Source: Chrysophaeum taylorii
Lineage: Eukaryota > Sar > Pelagophyceae > Pelagomonadales > Pelagomonadaceae
DNA: 64,000 bases
Direction of reading: 5' to 3'
Assembly: GCA_029834535.1 (NCBI GenBank)
Contig: JAQMWT010000092.1
Location: 22,363 to 86,362 of the forward strand
Positions 18,865 to 29,596 of this stretch are shown here, in pieces; position 1 is the first letter of the stretch; the number at the start of each line of letters is the position of its first letter. The notes beneath the pieces are model-generated. The model was not told where the DNA came from and searched no databases. It was given only the letters and a program-made list of their open reading frames with translations. A program made the position numbers and the translations under genes.

Positions 18865-21800
18865 AAACAAAAACAATTTCACCACTCGATCCTGACTCCT
18901 TCGTAAGACGACGACTGCGAGCGTTTGTGGTAGCGCCGACGTCGGTTGACCACGACGCCGAGAAAGAAAACAAGAAATCGCGTGCCCAGACGAAGGTAAA
19001 CGACTATGAGAGATCGCCGAGTACGCTGTCGCAGCTCAGAGCGCGCAAATGCGAGGCTCCACTTTACTCGATCTAACCAAGATGCCAAGTTCAGCATGTG
19101 TGTTCTCGAGGCCGACTTGCAGCAGATGATGTTCGACACGGGCGCCAAGTTGATGGCATGTACAACATGGTCTACAGCGCGACAGCGCTGTCGTTCAAGA
19201 GCTATATGCAAGATGCAGCCTTTATGTGCGTGCTGGTCGTTGTGATGTGCAAGTAGACAATACCGTCACGTGTGCTAAAAGGCACACCTGCTCCGAACCT
19301 GCTTGCCGACAAAGATCCAGCTATCGCGCGAAGCACTTCTGCGAGGCCGTGTCGGTCCTCATCAAGGGCTTTATGGAGGGCAAGTCAGGCGGCTCGGTGA
19401 CCGGTTAGCACCCGGAAAGTCCGCGCTGGGATGGGGTTCGCTCGGTTGGGCAGAGCGCGACGGACAGGTCGATTGTTCGTGGACCAACACGTCCGCGGCC
19501 TGCGACGCTTTTGCACGACCTCGCACAAGACCGCGCAGTGGCGGTCCACCATCAACAAGTCCGTCCTCGTCCCTCGCCTCTGCCCCAACTGCGTGATTTT
19601 CCTCCGTGATTCCGTACCGGCTCCTGCCGCTCCGGCCTGGCTCCCATGCTCGGGAGAGGTCTGAAGTTAGTTAGTTAGTTAGTCAGTCAGGCGGCTCTTC
19701 TCGGCATATGCGTTTGATAGACATCTGCAACAATAGACATCTGCAACAATGTCATCCGCTAAAGGCACGAGATGACGAACCGGGATCGTTCGCTGTAGTC
19801 TGTCATAAACATCGAACTAATAAGGCGCATCCGAATAATCTTGGGCGACGAAACAGCGTGGTATCAGCGTTGTCTTGCGCAGGCCTTGTTTGTATATGTT
19901 GCTCTGCGAGTGTTCGGCATGTTGATGCGCGTGTATGGTCAAACTTGGAGGCATTCAATTTGGTGTGATCAAATTTCGAACAATCACATCAAACTTGTCA
20001 TATTTTAGACTCGTACTGATGACTGGGTTAGAATTACAGGGGTGGTGTCGGCGATCTTCCGGAACGAGGCTGTCGACGTCTTGACATCCCTTCGCGCCGC
20101 AGCTTGTATTTGCCGACTTTCTCGTACAGTGCTCGACGGTGCGGCAGCAGCTCCCGGGGAGATCTTGCGGCAGGGCGGGGTTGTCGAGATGCGCGAGGAG
20201 GAGGAGGATAAGGAGGTGTTCTCTTACGGTCGTGCGAGTTGTTTATGCTGGCGTAACGGCACGTGCTCGCGTTGCCGTCCCATGATCAAGCTGGACAGCT
20301 AACTCCGGATCGGGTACGCGACGGTGAGGAACTCCTGAACGTGGTCCTGTACGGTCCCGCACAAGTGTGGGACTACAATCTTTGGGTTCTCGAGGGGCGT
20401 TGCTCGCGCAGTTTCTCGAGGTCGTCGAGTTTCGCGTTCTCGACCCCGAGTCGATTATCAAAGACGCTCCCTCTCGGATTTTGGGATGCAGAATGCGGTG
20501 ATCCGTCTCACGCAGTAAGTCTGGTGTCCGATGTCCTCTTGTTGCTGAAGAATGACGCACGACCACGGCAACACCACCATGGAGAGTCGCGGTTTGGGTG
20601 GCTTCTACGAACGATGGAAGGTACGAGAATGGGCCCAGCTTAAATACGCCAAGCCGTGGGAATCTGCTCTCGAGGCCGCGCTTTGCTACCCGCTCTCCTT
20701 GCGTATCGCCGCGCTGTCTTAGGATGGACCTCCTTCTAAGGCGGTCATGGGAGGGTGCCCATGCCGCGCGTGTAACGCGACGGTAGATTCTGCGTGGCTG
20801 CAGCACCTAGCTCTCGTTTTTAAAGCATTTTCGCACCAAAAGCGCTCACGCGCCCCCTTGAAAAGCCTTCTTAAGTTTTCCTAACTACTAATCGACAGAT
20901 GTTTGTCTGTCTGTTTGTTTGTCCCTCGATTTAGGGTAAGGATCAGGTAGGCCCGCGAGCCACACATTGATCCTCCAAGCCGTCTACGGCGACCTCGCAG
21001 ACTGTTTCCACGACCCGCGGCGGCTCTTTCAGCGCGCCATTCTCACGCCCCGTCGAAACGATGTTGTCGATGCTGACAACGCGCGCATGACCGCGGCCTT
21101 TTTTTCCCGAAGACGAGGCGTCGGAGTTCTTTTCGGCCGACTAGGTTGGGTCGGAAGCCGACGCCTCGCTCTTTACAGTCGAGTTTTGAACTCCCTGACA
21201 ACCAACGGCATGCTGACTTTGATCGCGAGCTTAAAGTCTTCGCAACCTCGACCCGTCGCACGGCCACTGCAACGGTACCAGATACATGATCGATCGTGTC
21301 GTTGTCACCGAGGTTCCTCCAACCTGTATCCCGTAAGGCCCGCCGACGCCAAACGATCACCAAGAGCCAGGGCCAGACGCCCCGCGAGGTCGGCGTCCTC
21401 TTGGCGAAGCCCGTCTTCTGCCACGTCCAGCTCTACGTGGCTCTCTGTCGATCGGCAACCCCGAGGATATCCTCTTCTGAGTCGACGACTCCACCCTACC
21501 GAGGATATCCTCTTCTGAGTCGACGACTCCACCCTACCCCACACGTGCTGCGCATACCGATAAGCCCCCTCCCGGCGTCTACACGCGCACTGTAGGTGAA
21601 CTTACTGGGACCAGGTGAACTTACTGGGGTTTGAGATTGGGACTAGGTGAACTTAGTGACCAGGTGAACTTACTGGGACCAAGTGAACTTACTGGGGTTT
21701 TTAGAGTGAACGCAAAGGATAGCGGCGTGTGCGGATCAAAGCAGCTTAGATTGGCGGAGGTGAGAGCGACGAGCTCGAAGGAGAGTGGGGTGAGTGGGTG

Positions 21801-22188
21801 TGAGCACGAGTGGGCTTACGCCGAATTTACTGGGGTTAGAGATTGGGACTAGGTGAACTTACTGGGACCAGGTGAACTTACTAGGGTTAGAGATTGGGAC
21901 TAGGTGAACTTACTGGCCTGCACTTGTATTTAAAAAGCCGAAGTTTGGTCAATACTGTGGATGTTTGAGGAGTAGTGATCAAACTTGTTGACCAAACTTA
22001 CAAGGAAATTAATCAAACTTGAAGAGTTGATTGATCAAACTTAATGCAACTTTGGAGTGACCAAACTTAACTGACAAAACTTCTATGGAAAGTGACCACA
22101 CTTGTGAGTTTTTCCATAATCATACATCAAAATCGAGCAAACATGAAAGAAATTCAACCAAACTTTTTGACCAAACTTGACCGATCCC
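18865..22188 (-). mobile_element. DNA transposon copy A2, inverted
   Basis: Inverted copy of A1. The match runs from 22188 inward, with the outer 255 bp matching 10249-10505 almost base for base. The long shared block at 18915-20878 pairs with about 10510-12460. It is interrupted at 20879-21926 by a Helitron-like element. The inner end differs: instead of unit T1 it has a diverged stretch ending in a poly-purine/T segment beside (TAA)n. A1 and A2 therefore form a palindrome with arms of over 2 kb. No transposase is recognisable. Confidence 0.65.
20879..21926 (+). mobile_element. Helitron-like element H1
   Basis: A 1,048-bp insertion in A2 with an empty site in A1 (10505-10525). It starts TCCTAACTACTAATCGACAG and ends GGCCTGCACTTG, followed by T. 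Comparing filled and empty sites shows no target duplication (TTT, element, TATTT), as expected for rolling-circle transposition. Inside, on the + strand, are parts of a Pif1-type Helitron helicase: AILTPRRNDVVDADN, LRNLDPSHGHCNGTRYMIDR and TKSQGQTPREVGVLL, then VFCHVQLYVALCRS. They lie in shifted frames, so the element is non-autonomous. A GTTT/GTCT-rich tract follows the 5' end. Tandem AGGTGAACTTACTGG units fill the 3' third. Confidence 0.8.
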
Positions 22189-22231
22189 TTATTATTATTA
22201 TTATTATTAGGCCGGGGTCCGCGCTCATTCA

Positions 22232-23629
22232 TCACTGGCCGGGGGGTGCCGAGGCGTCGGAGACGACGAGGACGCCGTCGGGAAAGCGCGTGCGGGACCG
22301 GCCGTCGGCGTCAACAAACTTGCGCGTGCCGTCGGGAAAGCGAATGTCCTTGCTGCCGTCCTTGCGATGGCGTTCGATCTGGCCGTTGGGGAACTCGAAT
22401 ATCTCGATCTCGTTTTCCGGGTCGGTCGTATGCGTGGTGCGGGCGTCGGCGTAAAAGTAGACGATGCGTCCCGTCTTGGCGTCGGTGCGCTTGACGTCGC
22501 CGTTGGCGAAGTTCACGACCACCGAGTCACCGTCGACAGTCTTCGTCGTGCCGTTCTTGTAGACGACCTCCCGCTTCCCGTCGGCGAACACCCGCTCGCG
22601 GATCCCGTCGCGCACGGTGCGCCAGGGCGGTTCCTCCTCGCTGCCCCGAGGTTCTCGCCGACCTGCCGGGTCCTCCTCTTGTCGCTGTTGCTCGACAACG
22701 AGTTTGTTGGACGAGGAGGAGGAGGAGGACGACGACAGAGCGGCCGCCGCGGCGTCCGTTTCCGCGACCGCGGGTCGTTTTGGTCGCTTGGCCTGGTCGA
22801 GCTGCGCGGCCTCGGCGGCGCGGACGGCCGCGGTCAATTCCTTGATTTGGTCGTCCTGGGCCTGGATCTTCGCCCGGAGCGCGCCCTGGCGCGCGAGCGA
22901 TTTTTTGTGCTTTTCCTCTCCCGCGAGCTTGAGCTTCTCGACGGTCGCGCGCATCGCGTCGATCTCCGCCTCGACGGCGGCCTTGTCGTCGGTCGACCGC
23001 TCCCTCGCCTCGGCCGCCGCGAGTTCGGCCTTCTCGCGGTCGATTTTACGCTGGGCTTTCTTAATTTCGGCCCGCTTTGTCTCGGCCCAGCGCTCGACCT
23101 CCTCTCTCTCCGATCGGTGCTTGCGCTCGAGATCCCGCACCTTGGCCTCGGCCTCGCTCAGCTGCCGCTCGAGCCGCCGCTTGGCCGACCGGAGCCTGTT
23201 CCGCTCCTCCGTCACTGACGCGAGCTCCGCCTCGAGCGCTGCGACCTCGCTCCGCAACGCCTCCGTCTCCTTCCGCCGTTGCTGCTCTTGTTGCTGCTGT
23301 TTATGCTTCTCGTCAGCTCCTCGTCGCCGCGCCGCGGCACGAGGGGGGGGTGCCTCTTCCACCGCCAATGGTGGCCTCGCGAATTTTTGCTCGGCCTGCA
23401 CGAAGGCCTCGAGCGCGGATCGCTCGTGCTCCTCAAGCTTTTTGTACTGCTTGCGCAGCACTTCGAACGCCACCTCGTCGCCACCCTGCTCGGCGCGAGA
23501 AGAAGAAGAAGAAGAACACGAACAAGAAGACGAAGAAGCAGCAGCAGCAGCAGCAGAACCGGTCGTCGACGGTGGTGGACCGCGCTCGACGGGCCGGTGC
23601 TGGCCCCCGCTCTCGGTGCGGGAGATCAT
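22232..23629 (-). CDS. SAS4: SAS-4/CPAP (CENPJ)-like centriole protein
   Basis: A 465-residue protein when started at the ATG at 23629. The N-terminal third is low complexity (Ser/Ala runs) with a long charged coiled coil (about 55-290). The C-terminal part (about 335-465) is a TCP10_C/G-box domain: repeated beta strands such as VYKNGTTKTV, VNFANGDVKRT, EIFEFPNGQIERH, KDIRFPDGTRKF and RTRFPDG. This Gly/Asp/Phe repeat sheet is diagnostic for CPAP/SAS-4, which controls centriole length and basal-body assembly. The protein is shorter than animal CPAP. It is divergent from the antenna gene (126 bp between starts). The transposon composite ends 22 bp beyond its stop codon, so its 3' UTR probably lies in mobile DNA. 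Confidence 0.88.
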   Translation of the reverse strand: MISRTESGGQHRPVERGPPPSTTGSAAAAAASSSSCSCSSSSSSRAEQGGDEVAFEVLRKQYKKLEEHERSALEAFVQAEQKFARPPLAVEEAPPPRAAARRRGADEKHKQQQQEQQRRKETEALRSEVAALEAELASVTEERNRLRSAKRRLERQLSEAEAKVRDLERKHRSEREEVERWAETKRAEIKKAQRKIDREKAELAAAEARERSTDDKAAVEAEIDAMRATVEKLKLAGEEKHKKSLARQGALRAKIQAQDDQIKELTAAVRAAEAAQLDQAKRPKRPAVAETDAAAAALSSSSSSSSSNKLVVEQQRQEEDPAGRREPRGSEEEPPWRTVRDGIRERVFADGKREVVYKNGTTKTVDGDSVVVNFANGDVKRTDAKTGRIVYFYADARTTHTTDPENEIEIFEFPNGQIERHRKDGSKDIRFPDGTRKFVDADGRSRTRFPDGVLVVSDASAPPGQ

Positions 23630-23755
23630 TTGAAAAAAAAAACTACTACTTACCCTCGAGTGTGAGAGACCCGACCGTTGCACAGCCGTCAACGGTCCGT
23701 CCTTCCGCAGCCCGAGCCGACTCGCGATCTTCAACCTCTCGAGCATACAAGCACA

Positions 23756-24543
23756 ATGATGAAGCTCGTCGTCGCCCTCGCCCTCTCAAGCGCCGCCGCG
23801 TTCCAGGCCCCCGTGGGCACCTCCAAGCCCGCGGCCCTCAAGGGCGCCCCCGTCGACGAGTTCGAGGTATTATTTCTGTCTTGTTTCTTCTTTGTGGAGC
23901 CCACCTCCTCGAAGAGAATGTATCGTCGTCGCAGGTGGGCGTGCAGCCGCCGGCCGGGTTCTTCGATCCTTTGAACTACTGCGAGACCCAGCCCGAGTCC
24001 TTCGCGCGGCGCCGCGCCGTCGAACGCAAGCACGGGCGCGTCGCGATGATGGCGATGGTCGGGTGCCTCTTGCACAACGCCGACGTCGAGTTCCCGGGAT
24101 ACCTCTCCAAGTCGCAAAACCTCAAGTTCTCTGACATCCCGAACGGCCTCTACGGCATCACCAAGGTCCCCTCGGCCGGCCTCCTCCAGATCGCCATCTT
24201 CGTCGGCTTCATCGAGCTCTTCTGGTGGCCCGCATCTAACTACTCGGGCGACTACGGCTGCGGCTTCTTCGGCGCCAAGTACGAGGGCGAGGAAAAGGTC
24301 AAGAAGCTCAACGCCGAGATGGCCAACGGCCGCCTCGCGATGCTCGGTGAGATTATTTGTTGTCGGGTGGTCACCGACAAAACCATCTTCATTTTCGCAG
24401 GCATCGCCGGCGCCATGCTCGCCGAAGGGTGAGTTTGTTGTCGCTGTTGTTTGGAACAAACAACGTGCACCCCCTATTGCAGGCAAACCGGCCAGACCCT
24501 CCAGGAACAGCTCCTCGCCCTCAACTTCAACCCGTTCGCCTAA
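23756..24543 (+). CDS. Fucoxanthin-chlorophyll a/c-type light-harvesting protein
   Basis: Spliced model: 23756-23866, 23935-24346, 24401-24428, 24483-24543 (203 residues; introns of 68, 54 and 54 bp, all GT-AG, frame kept). The N-terminus is a signal peptide (MKLVVALALSSAAAF) followed by QAP, giving the A-F plastid-import motif of secondary red-lineage plastids. LHC features are clear: helix 1 with FARRRAVERKHGRVAMMAMVG (chlorophyll-ligand Glu/Arg), a middle helix with FIELFWWP, and helix 3 with KLNAEMANGRLAMLGIAGAML, then a C-terminal QLLALNF. It is imported into the plastid and inserted in thylakoids to harvest light for the photosystems. The second ATG, three bases on, would serve equally well. 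It shares a short divergent promoter with SAS-4. Confidence 0.93.
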
Positions 24544-24842
24544 AAAAATGATGTGTGCTCTCCTCCTAGCTGCCCTTGACAGACGAACAACAAACTTGTG
24601 GACGTCACCATCGTAGCTGTGTGTCGTCGTCTTTGCGGCAGCGAGGATCAATTCATTTTTAAGAAAATAATAAAAAGCGAGCCACTCTATCTCTGAGGAA
24701 GAAGGAAGGCACGTGGACATTTGTGATGACTCAACAACCAGAGGCCCTAATAACGTAACGTTAGTTGTGGGACGTATCACATTTTTCGAGTTGCAGAAAG
24801 TGGTGAAACTGTGGAAACTGCGTGTGGCCTCCTCTGACTCCA
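24544..24842. other. Intergenic region, antenna gene 3' flank
   Basis: 299 bp. It holds the 3' UTR of the antenna gene (an AATAATAAA-like stretch at about 24665) and the 5' flank of the next gene. No other feature seen. Confidence 0.4.
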
Positions 24843-26216
24843 ATGGAGGCATCGGAGGGTGCGGAGGAGGAGTCCCCGAGGCCCAAGTGGTGGCTGCTGC
24901 ACGCGACCAACTACCTGGTGATGGGTGTGTTCGTGGGGTCTGTCTTTTACCACATCCGCGAGTCCAAGGGCTCGCGATTCCAGCGCGACGCGAGCTCGCT
25001 CCTCCCAATGCTCCTCATCTGGTCGGGGTGCATGGCCTACTTCTTCGGATTTTTCGGGATAAGCTTCGTCGACAAGGACGAGGACCTGGACGTCCAGCTC
25101 GAAGAGGCCGCGCTCGAGGACTGGCGCCGCGAGGTATCGTCGGACGGCGCGAAGAAGAGCGCGCCGCCGCCGCCGCCCGCTCGAAGGAAGAAGAGGCTCG
25201 CGGCCGTCGCCGAGGAGGACAACGGCGGCGGCGCCACCACGGTTATTCCGGCGTGCTCCTCCGCAAAAAAGGCCCCTTCCTCGTCGGAGCCGCCGTCGTG
25301 GACCGAAGCGATGTCGCGGATGCGTGTCGAGAAGGACGCGGCCCGCGCCGAAGCGGCCGTTGCGGGAAAAGCGACTCACCTCGCGAGCGCCGTCGGGCCC
25401 GTGTGCGTCGACGGCATCGAGGTGATCGTCCCGCTGGCCGGCGCCTCCCTCGAGTGCCGGCGTCTCGCAGACCGCGGCGCTCGAGCGCTTCACCTTTGCG
25501 GCGGCGCGAGGACGTCCAAGCTCGACGGCAGGTCTGGAAGAAAGGCCTCGTTCAGCTGCTGCGTCGCGGCGCCCACGGCCGCCGCCGCCGAGGCTCTCGC
25601 CACGCAGGCCGAGGCGGCGATCGCGGTCGGCCGGTGCGTTTACGTCGCGCGCGACGACCTCGCCGACGCTCGGCGAGCCGCCGACGAACTCGCTAAACTC
25701 GGCGGCGCGTTCGTCGCCGGCGTCGCCGCCGCGTCCCCCACGCCCGACGGCGCCGTCGTCGCCGAGGCCACGCTCCCGGGACCCATAGTGCGCCGCGTCC
25801 TCGGGGCCTCGGTCTCCGACCTCTGCGCGGCCATCGCGCGACGCGAACTCGCTCGCGACGCCGCGACTTGCGCGAGAGGAGCTTCTCGTGCGCTCGAGCC
25901 GTGGACGCGCCGCTCCCTGGTCGCCGACGCCCTCGACGCCCTCGCCTCGGCTGTTGGCGAGCCCCTCCCACCCATCAGCGCCGTCGGCCGTCTCGCGATC
26001 GAGGCCGTCAATCGCAACCGAGACCTCCACGTCTCCATCTCCGTGCCCGCGATCGCGCGTAGGGCGTTCCCCAAGCCCGGCACCTTTCTCGACCTCGTCC
26101 ACGACGACGACCGCGTCAAGCTCGACCGCGTGCTCGCAGCCACGCTCCTTGGTCTCGACCTCGCACAACTCGCCGCCACCGTTCTGCCGACTCCGCCCAA
26201 GGCGCGCTGCGGCTGA
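24843..26216 (+). CDS. Unrecognised membrane protein
   Basis: 457 residues from the ATG at 24843; the open frame extends 21 bp further upstream without ATG. There are two hydrophobic helices near the N-terminus (about 17-37 and 48-69, the second with LLPMLLIWSGCMAYFFGFFG). A Lys/Arg/Pro-rich linker follows, then a long Ala-rich, probably soluble alpha/beta domain. GC-rich third positions and the unbroken length argue for a real gene. I recognise no family. The C-terminal domain has Gly-rich turns (GPVCVDGIEVIVPLAGAS) that could suggest a nucleotide- or SAM-binding fold, but no defining motif is present. Confidence 0.7.
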   Translation: MEASEGAEEESPRPKWWLLHATNYLVMGVFVGSVFYHIRESKGSRFQRDASSLLPMLLIWSGCMAYFFGFFGISFVDKDEDLDVQLEEAALEDWRREVSSDGAKKSAPPPPPARRKKRLAAVAEEDNGGGATTVIPACSSAKKAPSSSEPPSWTEAMSRMRVEKDAARAEAAVAGKATHLASAVGPVCVDGIEVIVPLAGASLECRRLADRGARALHLCGGARTSKLDGRSGRKASFSCCVAAPTAAAAEALATQAEAAIAVGRCVYVARDDLADARRAADELAKLGGAFVAGVAAASPTPDGAVVAEATLPGPIVRRVLGASVSDLCAAIARRELARDAATCARGASRALEPWTRRSLVADALDALASAVGEPLPPISAVGRLAIEAVNRNRDLHVSISVPAIARRAFPKPGTFLDLVHDDDRVKLDRVLAATLLGLDLAQLAATVLPTPPKARCG

Positions 26217-28275
26217 GATCGATCTTACGAACGAAGGAAGGAAGGAAAGAAGAAGGAGCCGCGTCTCGTGTGCATTATCATCGACGGCAATAAGGCTCAA
26301 GTATCGGCATGTGGCTTCGCGCGTCTTTCTTTTATACGTCGACGACTGCGTGCTCGCCGCCCTCCTCCCGGCACATATCCCCTATTGCGAGCGACCGATC
26401 TTCTCGAACTACGCTCTTCATGCGTGGATCTATGCGCCTTCTACATCCGATGTTCGCGATCTCATCGTCTTAGCTTGAAATTTATCTATAATATTGCGCG
26501 CGAGAAGACTCGCGCGCGGGGTCGGCACCACGCTTCGTGATCGGCGCTCGGGGAACTGCGGTGCTTTGTGGCGGAAGGGTGCGCCAGCGACCCTGGAATT
26601 TCCCCAAGCCGCGGAAAGCTCCCCCGACCGCAGAGCTTCGTCCCGGGACTTGCTAGCAATCAAGACCGAGAACTAGAAGGTTCTTCCCCGCCGGAGGGGG
26701 GCGGACTGCTATCTGGCGGCCCCGATATTGTTTGTAGTCCGGAGAAGCAGCTCTGTGTTGGACGGACGTACTTTGGGCTGTCTCCGCAGCAGCAGCTGCA
26801 TGCTAGCAACCGAGCTTGCCGAAGAAAAGGTGAACTAAAAAAGCACCGAAAGAACGCGGCTTGCTTGTCTGCGGTAGCCAGAGAGAAGAAACGCGTGGTA
26901 CATGAATTCCAAAACAAAAATTACCTACCTTCGTGCCATACAGCGCGCTTCTTCCGATGTTGCACTTAACTCCTATTCTTCACAGAATGGAATCGCCACC
27001 CGCCGAAGATATGCACACCTCCTAGTGCGCCCACCTCCAAACGTCCCCGCGGGTTCCCACAGTTCACGTACGGCCGTGGTCTCGACAAAGCACTCTGTTA
27101 ATCCAACATCTGCAAATTCAACAAACTGACGAAGACCTGGTACTCCCTCTCGCTCAAAACGTGACACGCGGCGCCAAAAAATCAACTCGCCCTCAATCCC
27201 CCTTTCTACCCCCCGCTGTCTCCCTGCCCAGTGACTCTGATCCCACGCGCCACAGCGCTGTGGGGTGATTAGCCTGCGCCCCATGCCCTGGGCTGGCCTC
27301 TACTTCTAATTGTGAGCTTCACAGAATGATGATCTGCCAATGTTCCACCAAAACACTGAACAACATGACCTGTTGGTTTTAGTCGAGTTTATGAATTGCA
27401 ACAATGGCGAACGGGACCGCGGAGTCGGAGGTGGCGTGCTCGTCGATCTTTCTTCAACTGCGTCATGATCGAGGTCTTAATAGGTAATGGAAGCGCAATC
27501 TTTACCCCAACCCAACCGCCCGAGTCTTGACACTGTGTCAAGTGGAGAAGCAGGGGTCGCCGACTTACCGTCAAGTGTGACCTGTGGAAGTCGGCGGGCA
27601 GCGCAGTCAAAACGAAATCAGTGCACCACGGAAACCTCGATTCTAGGGATTTCGCCCAGAGGATGTTGTTCTATGTCCGAGCGATGCGGCAAATTGCGTC
27701 GGAGAATCCACGAGAACCGCATCCAATCGTTATTGGTAAAAACCGCAAGTTCGTCGTCGAAGACTGCCGCATAGCTTTGTCACCACCGCCACCATCTTTA
27801 AGCCCGACACCAAGTCAAAGACATTCTTCGTTTCTGGGTCGCTCGGGCCAGTTAGGTTGGCTATGGCGTCAGACGAAAGGACTCGGAGAGATCGACCCAG
27901 AAACGGAAGGGGCGGAGCTCTTGCGACCGAGGGTTTCTTCTGCGAAATGTCGTCTCCCTAAGCCTTCATTACGACTTCATTGAAAAGCCTTTAAACGAAC
28001 GACTACCGCTACGGCCCAAATACGCACGAAACGTACCTAATTGGGATACTGATTGCGTTCTTGCTGAGCGGGTGGCACCTACATCCTCTCGGCATCGTCG
28101 TCAGGTCGCTACATTCCTCACGTGTCGGCATTGGCAACTATCGGCATAGATTGTGGGAAGTGCGGTGACGCCAAACAAGCAACAGTCTCCGATAATGATT
28201 TTGGCTCTTAGTCATAGCGAGCACGAGTTGGATGACGGTCCAGCCCCCTACTCAAAAATCCGAATGCTTCTGAGA
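26217..28275. other. 2-kb region without a recognised gene
   Basis: Mixed composition, lower in GC than the genes. Several short frames exist (26568-26969, 27621-27983 on +), none with a known domain. Probably intergenic sequence and old transposon debris, but I see no terminal repeats or conserved motif to prove that. Confidence 0.4.
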
Positions 28276-29375
28276 CCTACCGCACCTAAAATACCGGTAT
28301 GAAAGGTCAGGGTTTAGTACTTTAGTACATGTTTTAAACCGGTTTAAAACCGGATTCAACTTGGATTTACCGGTTTAAACATCTTCTCGCATCCGGTTGA
28401 CACCGAAACGCTCAGAAAACATTGCAGGACGTCAGTTTGTGGTCAGGGAGCATTCTCTCTTCCATTTCTCTTCTGTGCCACACGCTCGCAGCCTCCTGTT
28501 GCAGTTGCACACGCCGGTGACCGCTATGGTGACCATGTCCAGGGGGAGACGGCCCAGGAGTTCGGTGAGCGACTACGTGATCACAACGCCTAAGGGCGAC
28601 GGCACGTTCGAATGGAGATGCGCGGCACGCGGCTGCATGCACGCACGCACGGGTAAAAAGTTCAAGCCAACTCAATGGGACTCAATGGGTTGAGCACATC
28701 GTCCTGGATTGCAATCACACACCCGATGGCGTTAAGTGCACGCTCGCGAGCAAGTCGTCTGCTAAGAATATCTCGGGGTCTGTATGGGCCACGAATAAGC
28801 GGCCCGCCGCTGTCCACAACCTTCGCGCCTCGACAACGACATCGTCCGCGCCTTCGTTGTTTCCGGAGACTGGGACGGCTCCGTCGCAAGTCGTGTCAAA
28901 GCAAGCTATAGTCACGGAAGTCACTGACAGGTGTGATACGCGCCGTACCAAACTTAACAACGAGAAGATCACTAAATTCATGGTTGGTTGCGCTCTGCCT
29001 TTCAGCATCGTCAACACCTTTTTCTTCATCGATATGATCAAGGCGCTCGACGCGGCCTACGTCAAGCATTTGCCCAAGTCCGAGGCCTTTCGGCGCACGT
29101 GGGCGCGACGGCTTTTAGAAGAGACCGTACATAATATCAACATGATGTTGTTCGCCACCGGCAACTTCGGTCGAACCATTGGGTTCGACGGCGCTTCAAA
29201 ACCGACGCGTCAGCACTCAACTACTCGGGGTTAGCACGAATAGTGTGTGCATGGTGAGGCTGACGTGGCGGTTCGAAACCTAAACCCCCCAAGTTTGTGC
29301 CTCGTTATTTACCGGAAAAAAAAAAGAAAAAATCCTGGTTTAAACTACCCCGTAAAAAACCGAGAGGTGCGGTAG
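28276..29375 (+). mobile_element. Decayed hAT-type DNA transposon
   Basis: About 1.1 kb with matching terminal inverted repeats: CTACCGCACCT at 28277 and AGGTGCGGTAG ending at 29375. The flanks, TTCTGAGA (28268-28275) and TTCTGACT (29376-29383), match at six of eight bases, fitting the 8-bp target duplications of hAT. Subterminal CCGGTTTAAAC/GGTTTAAACC motifs cluster at 28330-28380 and 29337. Inside lie a BED zinc finger and the start of a hAT transposase core. Confidence 0.65.
28526..29234 (+). pseudogene. hAT transposase fragment with BED zinc finger
   Basis: Starting at the ATG at 28526, a BED-like finger (W-R-C-x4-C, later C-N-H) is split by a 10-bp tandem duplication, CTCAATGGGA/CTCAATGGGT, at 28671-28690. 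Downstream the other frame is open for over 500 bp. It carries KFMVGCALPFSIVNTFFFID and MIKALDAAYVKHLP, the conserved entry segment of hAT transposases. The catalytic DDE core and dimerisation domain are missing: the frame stops at 29234. It cannot be active. Confidence 0.65.
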
Positions 29376-29596
29376 TTCTGACTGCCGTTGTGGACTTTTC
29401 CTGGTTCTCGGCTGGATTTTTTTTCTGAAGTTCTGAAATGTAAGTGCAACACGTAATTCTCACTAAAACTTAGTAAAGAGAAGCCGAAACGTAAAAAAAT
29501 CTCTGATCCGACCCATCAGTTCGAAATCAGAGCAGAGCTTTAAAAGCACGAAGGCAGTTCGAGTGTCGAGCAAAGAAAGAGTTTCAAGATAATAAT

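Larger units (their letters stand above)
10234..22209. mobile_element. 12-kb nested composite of mobile elements
   Basis: The block is bounded on both sides by TTA repeats (10234-10248 and 22189-22209). From left to right it holds DNA element A1 (+), a second 248-bp terminal unit, a copia retrotransposon (-), a third terminal unit, and inverted copy A2 containing a Helitron-like insertion. Outer ends mirror each other: GGGATCGGTCAAGTTTGG at 10249 and its complement ending at 22188. The insertion lies 40 bp before the MOT1 ATG and 22 bp past the SAS-4 stop codon, so the original gap between those genes was under about 100 bp. Confidence 0.8.

Noticed and set aside
20879-21926. Interpretation of the ~1-kb family as a SINE or LINE tail because of the GACA/GTCT tract
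   Set aside because: The helicase remnant, the exact ends and the lack of target duplication point to a Helitron-like element.
24777-26300. 507-codon minus-strand frame over the unrecognised membrane protein
   Set aside because: GC-rich DNA gives long antisense frames. The + strand frame has a membrane segment, a good ATG and sensible codon use.
29262-29285. tRNA-like GGTTCGAAACC segment
   Set aside because: No acceptor or anticodon arms could be folded around it by eye.
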